From NCBI GenBank assembly GCA_902478715.1, contig CABSMC010000064.1, positions 1 to 16,053 of the forward strand: a DNA stretch of 16,053 nt. Reading direction: 5' to 3'. The notes under the pieces were generated by a model. It worked only from the letters and a program-made list of their open reading frames with translations, ran no database searches and was not told where the DNA came from. Position 1 is the stretch's first letter. Each line of letters opens with the position of its first letter. The DNA comes from an uncultured Adlercreutzia sp. Lineage in GTDB: Bacteria; Actinomycetota; Coriobacteriia; Coriobacteriales; Eggerthellaceae. Position numbers and translations under genes: made by a program. Of this stretch, positions 6,946 to 14,594 are shown in pieces.

Positions 6946-6960
6946 ACCCCACGAGGGGGT
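6946..6960. promoter_or_regulatory. Inverted repeat, candidate regulator-binding site upstream of the flavoprotein gene
   Basis: On + the site reads ACCCCACGAGGGGGT: ACCCC and GGGGT arms around a short centre. It lies between the regulator's stop and the flavoprotein, centred about 45 bases before the inferred transcription start, the position expected for an activator contacting the -35 region. The only nearby DNA-binding protein is the LuxR-type regulator. There is no T tract after it, so it is unlikely to be a terminator. Confidence 0.4.
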
Positions 6961-6988
6961 ATTTGCGTTATCCCAGGTAAATTATGGG

Positions 6989-8470
6989 TTAATCCACTGG
7001 CATCGCAGCATTCACCCTATCGATGAGCTCCTGCTGCGAATGCACGCCGAGCTTCGCGTAAAGCGACTTGCGGTAGCTCTTCACGGTATTTCGCGACAGA
7101 AACAACGTGCGCTCGACATAGGAAGCGTCGCGCCCCTGAGCCAGCAGGCGCAGAAGCTCCGTTTCACGCTTGGTGAGACCGTGAGCAGCCGCCAGCTCCT
7201 CGCAGGCTAGCTCCTGCAAATCGCGCTGAGCCTCCCGGTAACGGCGGATGAGCTCATCTTTGCGCCGCAAGGCGCGCTGATAAGCCCGTTGCTCACGGTT
7301 GCGCAAAACAGCTACGCCCATAATGATGAGGTAGAGAAGGGCAAAGGCCACTACTACCATTTGAGTAAAGGCGAACTGCCCTTCTGCGGCAAGGAACGAG
7401 GCCGTTAGCGAACCAGCAAGCAAGGCCGGGCGCGGCAACGCGAAGACGATCGCGCTCCAACCGAGCAGAGACGCGCTGCTGCCGCGCGCGGCGCCAATCG
7501 CCAGCGTGTATATCACGAGCAAGGCCACTTCCCAACCCATATGCGTCAACACTACAAGCGTTACGCTGTAGCCTTGCGGAAGAAACGGCAGGAACAACAC
7601 GCCAGTGGCCACCACGGCCAGCGCCACGTTTAGCAGTACGGCATAGCGACGGGCGTCCCTGTTGATATAGACGATGAAAGCAACGATGGCAACCAGTCCG
7701 CCCACTTGGGAGGCGAACCCCGAGAGCGAGGCATCGGCCACGGGACTCGCCATGGCCACAACATCCAACATGCCATACGCAAAAGAGAGGATGAGAACGT
7801 AAAGGCCGGGAATAATAAGCGACGTGATCGGAGAGGCCTCCTCTGAAGCTTCCCCCGCCCCTTTTCTTTCCCCGTCGGCCGCCTCTTCCCTCTCCCCTTC
7901 CTGGGCCACCTCCGTCGATTCATTACTAGCAGAGGCAGGAACAGCGTAAAGCAGCGCGACCGAGGTGGCTACAAGAGCCACGCAGACAAGCACGAGCATC
8001 TGCGCAGGCAGAGCATCCACCCCCAAGGCCGCCACGGCGCAGATGAACGACCCCATGCCGAGCACCATCGGATACCTATCGGCGGCCAGCTCCTCCGCAC
8101 GGGCGAACCACAAGGGCATGAGCAGGCCGACCCCGGCACCGGCGGCGGCACCGGAGAGATAAGCGCATGTCGGTTCATTGAGGATCGACGCCGCCAAAAG
8201 CATGGCAAACGCGACGGCATAAGCGACAGCCCCCGCAACCGCCGCGCCGCCGCGCCGCCAGCGCGCCTGACGCGCGCCGACGAACATGACCGCAGCGGCC
8301 ACGCAAAGCGCCCCGTTAAGCGCGATGCCATAGAAAAGGGGGTCGGCGCCGGACACATCGAAAAGCCAGTCGCAATAGAAGAACACAACAGCAACGGTAT
8401 ACAGGCAGCTAAATCCCGCAACAGCCCACACCAAAGAGCGGCCGGCAGCTCTGTTCGGAGTCCTTCTCAC
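6989..8470 (-). CDS. Membrane LuxR-type transcriptional regulator with 12-TM N-terminal domain
   Basis: 493 residues. About twelve hydrophobic segments fill residues 12-390, six on each side of a charged Glu/Ala/Lys-rich loop near 190-220. A basic helical linker (about 395-428) leads to a LuxR/GerE helix-turn-helix at 430-490: LTKRETELLRLLAQG, then LSRNTVKSYRKSLYAKLGVHSQQELI, with the family's conserved T-x-R-E, N-T-V-K and K-L positions. Such one-component membrane regulators are greatly expanded in Eggerthellaceae and usually sit beside a flavoprotein reductase gene, as here, so the likely role is to sense that enzyme's substrate and activate its gene (inference). The GTG start has only a weak ribosome site (TAGGG), and a TTG or GTG 12-13 codons later cannot be excluded. 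It begins 9 bases after priA, so it may be read from the priA operon. A 174-base gap separates it from the flavoprotein. Confidence 0.9.
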   Translation of the reverse strand: MRRTPNRAAGRSLVWAVAGFSCLYTVAVVFFYCDWLFDVSGADPLFYGIALNGALCVAAAVMFVGARQARWRRGGAAVAGAVAYAVAFAMLLAASILNEPTCAYLSGAAAGAGVGLLMPLWFARAEELAADRYPMVLGMGSFICAVAALGVDALPAQMLVLVCVALVATSVALLYAVPASASNESTEVAQEGEREEAADGERKGAGEASEEASPITSLIIPGLYVLILSFAYGMLDVVAMASPVADASLSGFASQVGGLVAIVAFIVYINRDARRYAVLLNVALAVVATGVLFLPFLPQGYSVTLVVLTHMGWEVALLVIYTLAIGAARGSSASLLGWSAIVFALPRPALLAGSLTASFLAAEGQFAFTQMVVVAFALLYLIIMGVAVLRNREQRAYQRALRRKDELIRRYREAQRDLQELACEELAAAHGLTKRETELLRLLAQGRDASYVERTLFLSRNTVKSYRKSLYAKLGVHSQQELIDRVNAAMPVD

Positions 8471-8479
8471 AGCCCAGCC

Positions 8480-10846
8480 CTACAGCAAGTCCACAGGGTC
8501 GATGTCGACGGCGGCGTTGACGGCAGGGTTCACTTTGCGGGCGCGGAACAGGCACACCAGCGGGGCCGAGAGGTCGTCGCCCAAAGGCGCCTTCACGACG
8601 ATATGGTAGCGGTAGGTGTTGCGCAGCTTCGCCAGCACGCAGGGCACTGCCGGCAGCACCTGCCAGCGCTCCCCCACCTCATTGCGGACAAGCTCGGCCA
8701 GCTGGGCGTGCAGGAGCTCGGCCTCGGTGGCCACGGCGTGCTCGTCGGCGCCCCACAGAAGCACGTTGGCCATTCGCACGTAGGGCGGGTAGCCCAAAAG
8801 CTTGCGCTTGGGCAGTTCGGCACGCAGGAACATCCCACGGTTGTAGGTGGCCGCGGCACGGATGGCCACGTCGTCGGCCTCGTAGGTCTGCACCATGACG
8901 CGTCCGTCCAGCTCGGCGCGGCCGGCGCGGCCCGCCACCTGCTCGATGAGCTGGAAGGTGCGCTCGCCGGCGCGGTAGTCGGGCAGATGCAGCTGGGTGT
9001 CGGCGTTGATGACGCCCACCAGCGTGACGTCGTCGAAATCGAGTCCCTTGGCGATCATCTGGGTGCCGAGCAGCACCGCGGCATCGGCGGCGGCGAATTC
9101 CTCGAGAAGGGCCTGATGCGCACCCTTGGCCTGGGTGGTGTCGGCGTCCATGCGGATGATGGGAACGGTTGGCCCCACGCCGGGCAGCCCGTCCAAGAGC
9201 TGGCGCAGCTCGGTTTCCACCCGCTGGGTGCCGGCGCCGAACTTCTTCAGGTAGGGGCTGCCGCATTCCGGACACACGGGAGGGGCACCCACGGTGTAGC
9301 CGCAGTGGTGGCAGATGAGCTTGGCGCCCTGCTCGTGGTAGGTGAGCGAGGTGGAGCAGTGCGGACACTCGGGCACGAAACCGCAGTCGCGACACAGAAG
9401 GAACTTCGCGAAGCCGCGCTGGTTCAGCAGAAGCACCGCCTTGCGGCCCTGTGCGAGCTCCTCGCCCAGCGCCCGGGCGAGGCGTCCGGAGAACATGGCC
9501 CGGGAACCGGAGGCGAACTCGGCGGCCATGTCCACCACCTCGATGGCGGGCATGGGTCGCCCGTTGGCGCGCTCGGGCAGCGCCGCCGCCGTCCAGCGCG
9601 GGTTCTTGTTCACTTGGTAGAGGGACTCGATGGAAGGGGTGGCCGAGCCGAGCACCAGCGCACCGCCGGCCCGGGCCATCATCCATTCGGCCACGTCGCG
9701 CGCGTGGTAGCGCGGCGAGGAATCCTGCTTGTAGGAGCCCTCGTGCTCCTCGTCGATGACGATGAGCCCCACGTTGGCCGCAGGCGTGAACAGCGCGCTG
9801 CGGGCGCCCACGACGACTTTGGCCGCGCCGCTTTTGATGAAGTCCCACTGGTCGTAGCGCTCGCCGTCGCTCATGCGGGAGTGCATGACGGCCACGGCGT
9901 CGCCGAAGCGGCCGCGGAAACGGGCGACGGTCTGAGGGGTGAGCGAGATTTCCGGCACGAGCACGATGGCGCGGCGCCCCTCGGCGAGCGTGCGCTCGAT
10001 GGCCTGCAGGTACACCTCGGTCTTGCCGGAACCGGTGACGCCGTCCACGAGCACCACACGCCCGTCGCCCGCGGCCCGGGCGGCCTCGATGGCGGCGACG
10101 GCGGCCTTTTGGCCCTCGGTGAGCTGCGGGGCCGCAGAGGGGGCCGGAGCAGCTGCCCCGCCGGCCGGCGCGCCCGCGCGCGAGGCCCCGTCTTCCATGC
10201 CCCGCATGCGCCGTCGGCGTTCCACCACCACAGCCCCCTTGGCGGCCAGCGCCTTCAACGTGGAACCCACGGCGCCGAACTCCCGCGACAGCTCGGCCAC
10301 GCGCACGTCGCCGGCGTCCACCGCGGCCAGCACCTCCTGCTGCTTCACGGCGTTCTTGCGGGGGACGAACGCGTCGAAGGCCGGCCCGCGCGTGACCCAG
10401 CGATCGTCGACCTCGCCGATGGCCGGCTCCTCGATGCGCCAGCGCCCGTCGCGGCCCCGCACGATGCGCGGCACGGCCCGCGGCGGCGTGAACAGACGCA
10501 CGCACTCAGCCAGCGGCGCGGCGTAGCGGTCAGCGAGCCAGAGCGCGCAGGCCGCCCCCTCCTCGTCGAAAAACGGCGCCGAGAGCACCGCTTCCACCTG
10601 CTTGAGATCGGCCGCCGACTGGGGCGTTCCCCACAAGTCGGTGCCCTCGTCCGGAGAGGGAACGACCTCTTCCAGGCCCACAATGTAGCCCACGGCCTTG
10701 CGGCCGCCGAGCGTCACGAGCACGGCGCAGCCCACCGCGGCCGGACGCCCCCCTTCCCCGACGAGCATCTCGTCGGGAACCGCATAGGAATAGGGGGTGT
10801 CGAGGGCTTGAGTGGGAATGTCTACTATGACCGAGGCAATGTTCAT
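8480..10846 (-). CDS. priA: Primosomal replication-restart helicase PriA
   Basis: 788 residues, a normal length for PriA, a 3'-to-5' DNA helicase that reloads the replisome at stalled forks. An N-terminal fork-binding domain (VIVDIPTQALDTPYSYAVP, 7-25) is followed by a winged-helix-like region and a Gly/Ala/Pro linker (220-240). The helicase core has Walker A GVTGSGKT (269-276), DEEH box (365-368), GSATPS motif III (400-405), motif V near GTQMIAKGLDF (594-604) and QVAGRAGR motif VI (637-644). All eight zinc cysteines inserted in the core are present: C485, C488, C494, C497, C512, C515, C525 and C528. Everything needed for activity is intact. It starts 21 bases after ybaK. The ribosome site is weak; a TATACT hexamer at 10854-10859 would place a transcription start almost on the ATG. 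Confidence 0.98.
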   Translation of the reverse strand: MNIASVIVDIPTQALDTPYSYAVPDEMLVGEGGRPAAVGCAVLVTLGGRKAVGYIVGLEEVVPSPDEGTDLWGTPQSAADLKQVEAVLSAPFFDEEGAACALWLADRYAAPLAECVRLFTPPRAVPRIVRGRDGRWRIEEPAIGEVDDRWVTRGPAFDAFVPRKNAVKQQEVLAAVDAGDVRVAELSREFGAVGSTLKALAAKGAVVVERRRRMRGMEDGASRAGAPAGGAAAPAPSAAPQLTEGQKAAVAAIEAARAAGDGRVVLVDGVTGSGKTEVYLQAIERTLAEGRRAIVLVPEISLTPQTVARFRGRFGDAVAVMHSRMSDGERYDQWDFIKSGAAKVVVGARSALFTPAANVGLIVIDEEHEGSYKQDSSPRYHARDVAEWMMARAGGALVLGSATPSIESLYQVNKNPRWTAAALPERANGRPMPAIEVVDMAAEFASGSRAMFSGRLARALGEELAQGRKAVLLLNQRGFAKFLLCRDCGFVPECPHCSTSLTYHEQGAKLICHHCGYTVGAPPVCPECGSPYLKKFGAGTQRVETELRQLLDGLPGVGPTVPIIRMDADTTQAKGAHQALLEEFAAADAAVLLGTQMIAKGLDFDDVTLVGVINADTQLHLPDYRAGERTFQLIEQVAGRAGRAELDGRVMVQTYEADDVAIRAAATYNRGMFLRAELPKRKLLGYPPYVRMANVLLWGADEHAVATEAELLHAQLAELVRNEVGERWQVLPAVPCVLAKLRNTYRYHIVVKAPLGDDLSAPLVCLFRARKVNPAVNAAVDIDPVDLL

Positions 10847-10867
10847 GCCCGCCAGTATACCGCAAGC

Positions 10868-11353
10868 CTACACGGTGAGGTCGGCGTATTGGAAGGGGAC
10901 GAGGCGGGCGAGATCGTCGGGGTTCATGCGGATTTGGCAGCCCACCTTGCCGCCGGAGAAATGGATTGTATCGAAGAGCTGGGCCGTCTCGTCCACGAAG
11001 GTGGGAAAGCGCTTCTTCATGCCGATGGGCGAGCAGCCGCCGTGCACGTAGCCGGTGAGCGGCAGAAGCTCGCGGGCCTTGATCATGGCGATGGCCTTCT
11101 CGCCGGCCGCCGCGGCGGCCTTCTTCAGGTCGAGCTCGGCGGCCACGGGCACGAGGAACACGTAGTAGCCGCCGGACTTGCCCTGGGTCACGAGGGTCTT
11201 GAAGACGGCGTCGGGATCCTCCCCCTGCGAGCGCGCGATCTCCTCGCCGGTCATGGTGGCCACGGCGTCGAAGAACAGCTCCTCGTGGGGAATGGCCGCC
11301 GCGTCCAGCTCGCGCAGGGCGTTGGTCTTGTGGTCCTTGGGAGCGCGCGCCAT
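10868..11353 (-). CDS. ybaK: YbaK/EbsC-type aminoacyl-tRNA deacylase (likely Cys-tRNA(Pro) deacylase)
   Basis: 161 residues, the usual YbaK length. The family hydrolyses mischarged Cys-tRNA(Pro) made by prolyl-tRNA synthetase, in the cytoplasm. Visible signatures are the conserved Lys in VFKTLV (K52), the GYVHGGCSPIG loop (101-111) and the SGGKVGCQI strand (133-141). The ATG at 11353 is chosen because the frame upstream lies inside the membrane-protein gene and reads as basic low-complexity sequence. This ATG shares one base with the upstream stop (TGATG) and has AAGGGG eight bases before it, so coupling is likely. Confidence 0.93.
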   Translation of the reverse strand: MARAPKDHKTNALRELDAAAIPHEELFFDAVATMTGEEIARSQGEDPDAVFKTLVTQGKSGGYYVFLVPVAAELDLKKAAAAAGEKAIAMIKARELLPLTGYVHGGCSPIGMKKRFPTFVDETAQLFDTIHFSGGKVGCQIRMNPDDLARLVPFQYADLTV

Positions 11354-12240
11354 CAGCGGCGCCCCTTCTTGCGGCGCTTCTTGGAGCGGGCGGCCTCGGC
11401 TGCGGCGGCCTCCTCCAGCTCGCGGTGCTGCACCTGGGCCTTCCACGCGAACAGGCAGCCGGCGGCGAAGCAGAGCAGCCCGACGCCGATGGCCGAGCCG
11501 ACCCAGACCGCCCCCATGCCCATCCAGAAGTCGATCGGGTACATGGAGATGAGCAGCGAGTCATAGTTGAACGTCCAGGTGCCTTCCACGAAGAACAGCG
11601 AGTGGAAGGCGGCGAACAGGCCGTTGAAATCGGCAAGGCCCCACAGCCCCAGTACGACGAGCACCGCCAGAAGCAGCGCCGGCCCCATGCGCAGCATGAA
11701 GGCCAAAGCTGCGAATTGCTTGCGGAAACCGAGCACCAGCGCGATGACGAGCGCTGCCACGCCGATCATGCCTAGATAGGAGCTCAAGCCCGTGATGAGC
11801 CCGTTGCAGTCCTCCAAGTGGCTCACCGCGTCGGCGTCCAGGGCGTAGCGGTCGGACACTTTCGCCAGCGCGTCCATGGTCTCAAGCGCCGTGCCATCCT
11901 CCCCTTCCACATCGCCGAGGACCTGCTTGGCCTGCTGTGTCCACTGCGACGCCTTCGGAGCTCCCTCGGCCGAGGCCTCCCGGGCCGCGGCCACCACGTC
12001 GGCGGCCAAAGACTCGCGAGCCTCTTCCATGCTCGAGTGGGCGTCCACGGTGAACGCGCGGGTCTCCTGCGCCAGCTCGACCAGCTGCTCGTGGGTGTAG
12101 GGCGAATCCGCCCCCGTGCTCACGGCGCCGGCAAGCGAAGCGGTGGTCACCGGCAAGCAGCAGGCGGCGAACCCGCACACGAGCAGGGTGACGGCGAGCA
12201 CCGTGGCGCCGATGCCGGCGAGAATGCTATCGGATCCCAT
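11353..12240 (-). CDS. DUF1461/TIGR01906-type integral membrane protein, related to lipoprotein intramolecular transacylase Lit
   Basis: 295 residues with four hydrophobic segments at about 7-28, 155-172, 182-202 and 242-266, and an extracytoplasmic loop from 40 to 150. Family hallmarks are the YTHEQLVELA stretch after the first segment (48-57), the HLEDC position (H141), and the AFHSLFF block with H213 followed by YPIDFW (234-239). In Firmicutes, Lit proteins of this family move an acyl chain on lipoproteins to make the lyso form, and two such histidines are required. Whether this coriobacterial member does the same is unknown; most actinobacterial members are unstudied. The C-terminus is a long cytoplasmic Glu/Ala then Lys/Arg tail (270-295), unusual for the family and largely why the protein is longer. 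The ATG follows directly on the upstream TAA, with GGAG inside the preceding gene's end. Confidence 0.75.
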   Translation of the reverse strand: MGSDSILAGIGATVLAVTLLVCGFAACCLPVTTASLAGAVSTGADSPYTHEQLVELAQETRAFTVDAHSSMEEARESLAADVVAAAREASAEGAPKASQWTQQAKQVLGDVEGEDGTALETMDALAKVSDRYALDADAVSHLEDCNGLITGLSSYLGMIGVAALVIALVLGFRKQFAALAFMLRMGPALLLAVLVVLGLWGLADFNGLFAAFHSLFFVEGTWTFNYDSLLISMYPIDFWMGMGAVWVGSAIGVGLLCFAAGCLFAWKAQVQHRELEEAAAAEAARSKKRRKKGRR

Positions 12241-13632
12241 TTACAGCTCCAGCCCATCGGGCACGTCGCAATCGACCCAGATAGTGGCCGCGGTCATGCC
12301 GTCGTTGGTCTTCGAAATCGTGGGGTGCGGCCCCAGCCGGCTGAAGACGCCCTGGAAGTGGCCGTTGTACAAGTACAGACCGTTCAGATTGTTGTAGGGC
12401 ACCGGCTCGCTTTCCACGGCGCCGTCGGGCGCCTCGTTGATGCCGCGGTCCGGCGGCAGCGTGTCGGTCTTGAAGGGGCGGATGTAGCGCTGCACGATGA
12501 AGGGGTAGCCGGCGCGCTCGTTGGCGAACTCGTCGATGACGCGCTCCCACTCCTCCTGACTCACCTCGCAACCGGCGTACACGTTGTCGGCGCCGTAGTG
12601 GTCGGTGGGCTTGATGATCCACTCCTCGCGGTTGGCGCGGATCTGGTCGATGTTCACCTGATCGTCGTTGAGGAAGGCCGTCATGGGCACGGTCTCCTCC
12701 ACAAAGGCAATCTCCTCTTCGGTGAGGAAGGCCTGGGTCTCCGGCGCAAAGAGCACCTCGAACAGCTGCTTGTCGTGGACGATGTGCCCGGAGAACGCCC
12801 CGATGAGCGCCACCTTCCGCGCCCGCACGGCGTTGATGAGGTCTTGCGAGTCGTCCCAGAACTCCAACACGTCGTTGGTGACCGAGCGCCGCCAGATGGC
12901 GTTCACGGGCAGCCCGTCGGGTGTCGTCAGCACCTCGCCGTTAAAGGTTAGCTCGCGCACGTCGGCCACGACGCATTCCACGCCGGCCTCGCGGAACTTC
13001 TCGGCGAAGATGTGGAACTCGTCCACCACGCCGTTCTCCAAGTAATCGCAGACGGCCACGCGGGGGTTCTCCACCTTGAAGCGGTAGGTGCCGTAGATGT
13101 CCATGAAGGCGCGCACCCAGGGCATGAACAAGTCGCAGCCCTGGACGGCGTGGTTCTCGGCGAAGGTGCGGAAGGTGTCGGAGCCCACGATGGAGTTCGT
13201 GATCTCGCGGTTCTCGTTCATGCCCGCGCTGCCGTCGCCGTTGAACTCGCAGAAGTGGATGCGGTAGTCGTCCTCGTTCAAGAACGTGTCCACGCGGGCG
13301 AAGGGCAACACCGAGTCGTAGTCGCGGGGCAGGCAGATGAGCTCCACGAGGCGCTCGTCGAAATCGAACAGCTTGCGGTACTCCTCGTCGGCCCGGTAGC
13401 GCTCGATCACCTTGCAGAGGATGCGGTGGCTCGTCTCGGCCGTGCGCTTCATGACCTCGTAGGTTTTACGGTTGAACAGGCGCGGCACGAAGGAGGAGGC
13501 CACCACCTGGTGGTGCACGATGGCAGTGGAGTCCTGCATGTAGTTGAACGCGGCGCGGCGGCTCTCGATGTCGCCGTCCAGCTCGTCGATGATCTGGAAG
13601 TACTCGCGGGTGTAATCGGCATTGCTTGGCAT
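12241..13632 (-). CDS. ATP-grasp-like ligase resembling the glutathionylspermidine synthase/circularly permuted group
   Basis: 463 residues from the ATG at 13632, which has GGAG five bases upstream; another in-frame ATG at 13662 lacks a ribosome site. Characteristic blocks are HFCEFNGDGSAGMNENRE (126-142), GAFSGHIVHDKQLFEVL (278-294), and EEWIIKPTDHYGADNVYAG (336-354), which looks like the nucleotide-binding strand and glycine loop. These are followed by YPFIVQRYI (376-384) and a late N-D-G (443-445) that could supply metal ligands. This arrangement is that of ATP-grasp enzymes that join a carboxylate to an amine or thiol through an acyl phosphate. The protein is soluble with no signal. Substrates cannot be told from the sequence, and the assignment rests on motif resemblance. 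It begins the minus-strand run leading to priA. Confidence 0.65.
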   Translation of the reverse strand: MPSNADYTREYFQIIDELDGDIESRRAAFNYMQDSTAIVHHQVVASSFVPRLFNRKTYEVMKRTAETSHRILCKVIERYRADEEYRKLFDFDERLVELICLPRDYDSVLPFARVDTFLNEDDYRIHFCEFNGDGSAGMNENREITNSIVGSDTFRTFAENHAVQGCDLFMPWVRAFMDIYGTYRFKVENPRVAVCDYLENGVVDEFHIFAEKFREAGVECVVADVRELTFNGEVLTTPDGLPVNAIWRRSVTNDVLEFWDDSQDLINAVRARKVALIGAFSGHIVHDKQLFEVLFAPETQAFLTEEEIAFVEETVPMTAFLNDDQVNIDQIRANREEWIIKPTDHYGADNVYAGCEVSQEEWERVIDEFANERAGYPFIVQRYIRPFKTDTLPPDRGINEAPDGAVESEPVPYNNLNGLYLYNGHFQGVFSRLGPHPTISKTNDGMTAATIWVDCDVPDGLEL

Positions 13633-13669
13633 GAGGGCTCCGTCCCTTGGGCTTTTGTTCATTTGGATA

Positions 13670-13675
13670 AGTGTA
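13670..13675 (-). promoter_or_regulatory. Candidate extended -10 promoter of the ATP-grasp/ybaK/priA run
   Basis: The minus strand reads TGCTACACT, a TGn-extended -10 (TACACT). No strong -35 is present. The start would fall about 30 bases before the ATG at 13632, or directly on the in-frame ATG at 13662, which would then be leaderless. Confidence 0.4.
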
Positions 13676-13719
13676 GCACGACCGCCGCAAAGCGCGGGCA
13701 ACGCGTTGGAAAGCCGTTG

Positions 13720-13746
13720 GCTGCCGAGGCGGCCAGACCCGGCAGC
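13720..13746 (-). terminator. Possible terminator hairpin after the TetR gene
   Basis: A perfect 7-bp inverted repeat (GCTGCCG at 13720-13726, CGGCAGC at 13740-13746) with a 13-base GC-rich loop lies a few bases past the TetR stop. The following minus-strand sequence has no real T tract, so termination is uncertain. Confidence 0.3.
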
Positions 13747-13752
13747 GCGGCC

Positions 13753-14346
13753 CTATTCCAAGGAGAAGAAGCACTCCTCGCCCACCAGACGACGCACGTC
13801 GTCCACCATTCCATCGATATCGCGACCACCGTCCTCCCCCAAAAACCAATGGAAGAACACCGCCCCCACGCCGCCCACGTAGAAGCGAATGAGGTTGTCG
13901 AGCGCCGCGGTATCGCGGAACGCGGGAAGAACGCCCTGCGCTATCACACGGGATCGGATCGCCGGCACGAGCGCCTCGACGACCCGATCGAGCGGCGCCT
14001 CGGCGAAAACGCTTCGAAAGAATTCCCGATCCGCCAGAAACAAGTCGGCCACCCGCTCGAGCGTCTCGCGGAGATTCACGGCCATGGCCGACCCTTTGGA
14101 AACCGGCATCAGCGCTGCCGCCACCTGGTCGGCGATCTGCCGGATCTCCTCGGCCATCAAGTCGTCCAGGCCGCGGTAATGCAGGTAGAACGTCTTGCGA
14201 TCGATGTTCGCCTCGCGGGCCAGCGCGCTCACCGTGATGTTGCGAAAGCCGTCCCGTGCCACAAGCGCACGGAAGGCGCTGTGAATGGCGTGCCGGGTGC
14301 GCCGCACCCGGCGATCGGTGCATGGGACATCGAAATCACGGCTCAT
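13753..14346 (-). CDS. TetR/AcrR-family transcriptional regulator
   Basis: 197 residues from an ATG with AAAGGTGG five bases upstream; a GTG nine codons earlier has no ribosome site. An N-terminal helix (RRVRRTRHAIHSAFRALVARDG, about 12-33) leads into the helix-turn-helix: ITVSALAREANIDRKTFYLHY (37-57), the typical TetR recognition helix with T-F-Y-x-H-Y. The C-terminal ligand domain (about 65-190) is helical and aromatic-rich near 165-175 (GAVFFHWFLG); it gives no ligand. It is divergent from the radical SAM gene, with two inverted repeats between them, so repression of itself and that gene is likely (inference). A perfect TATAAT lies 22 bases before the expected transcript start to ATG leader. 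Confidence 0.93.
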   Translation of the reverse strand: MSRDFDVPCTDRRVRRTRHAIHSAFRALVARDGFRNITVSALAREANIDRKTFYLHYRGLDDLMAEEIRQIADQVAAALMPVSKGSAMAVNLRETLERVADLFLADREFFRSVFAEAPLDRVVEALVPAIRSRVIAQGVLPAFRDTAALDNLIRFYVGGVGAVFFHWFLGEDGGRDIDGMVDDVRRLVGEECFFSLE

Positions 14347-14374
14347 AACCCACCTTTCAAACGGTCTTCTCACT

Positions 14375-14380
14375 ATTATA
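14375..14380 (-). promoter_or_regulatory. -10 element of the TetR gene
   Basis: The minus strand reads TGTATAATAG, containing a perfect TATAAT. The -35 region at 17 bases is not recognisable. Transcription would start near 14368, about 22 bases before the ATG. Confidence 0.5.
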
Positions 14381-14400
14381 CATCTTGTTCATTTTTCTGC

Positions 14401-14414
14401 ACTTGTGGTCAAGT
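14401..14414. promoter_or_regulatory. Candidate TetR operator 1
   Basis: A perfect inverted repeat ACTTG-TGGT-CAAGT sits at about -33 to -46 of the TetR promoter. Its position in the divergent control region is suited to blocking polymerase at that promoter. Confidence 0.4.
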
Positions 14415-14436
14415 TGTCGCCCAACGGGTGGCAACT
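14412..14436. promoter_or_regulatory. Candidate TetR operator 2
   Basis: An 11-base inverted repeat with 9 of 11 pairs matching (AGTTGTCGCCC, spacer AAC, GGGTGGCAACT) overlaps operator 1 by three bases. Its size and symmetry fit TetR-family operators, often the best palindrome in a divergent gap. Confidence 0.45.
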
Positions 14437-14594
14437 CCGTTACGAAGAGACACTAAAGCGGAAACAAGCGGAGAGGGAAGGGAATAATTTCGGCAACACC
14501 CGAGTACCTCGCGCGCGGGTAAGGCTACGGCGACAGAGAAGGCGCCGTGCCGCGAGGCATCGATTCGACCGGACTCAATTGAGAGGAGAAACCC

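Noticed and set aside
6815..6952. 46-codon N-terminal extension of the flavoprotein
   Set aside because: It would bury the Tat signal; the ATG at 6814 has a good ribosome site and puts SRRTF at residue 13.
5048..7210. 720-codon + strand open frame antisense to the flavoprotein and regulator genes
   Set aside because: Same antisense GC effect; it crosses a real intergenic promoter region and has no recognisable domain.
8603..11566. 987-codon + strand open frame antisense to priA, ybaK and the DUF1461 gene
   Set aside because: Its product is a His/Gly/Arg-rich mirror of GC-biased codons on the other strand; the minus-strand genes have clear families, and stop-free antisense frames are expected at this G+C.
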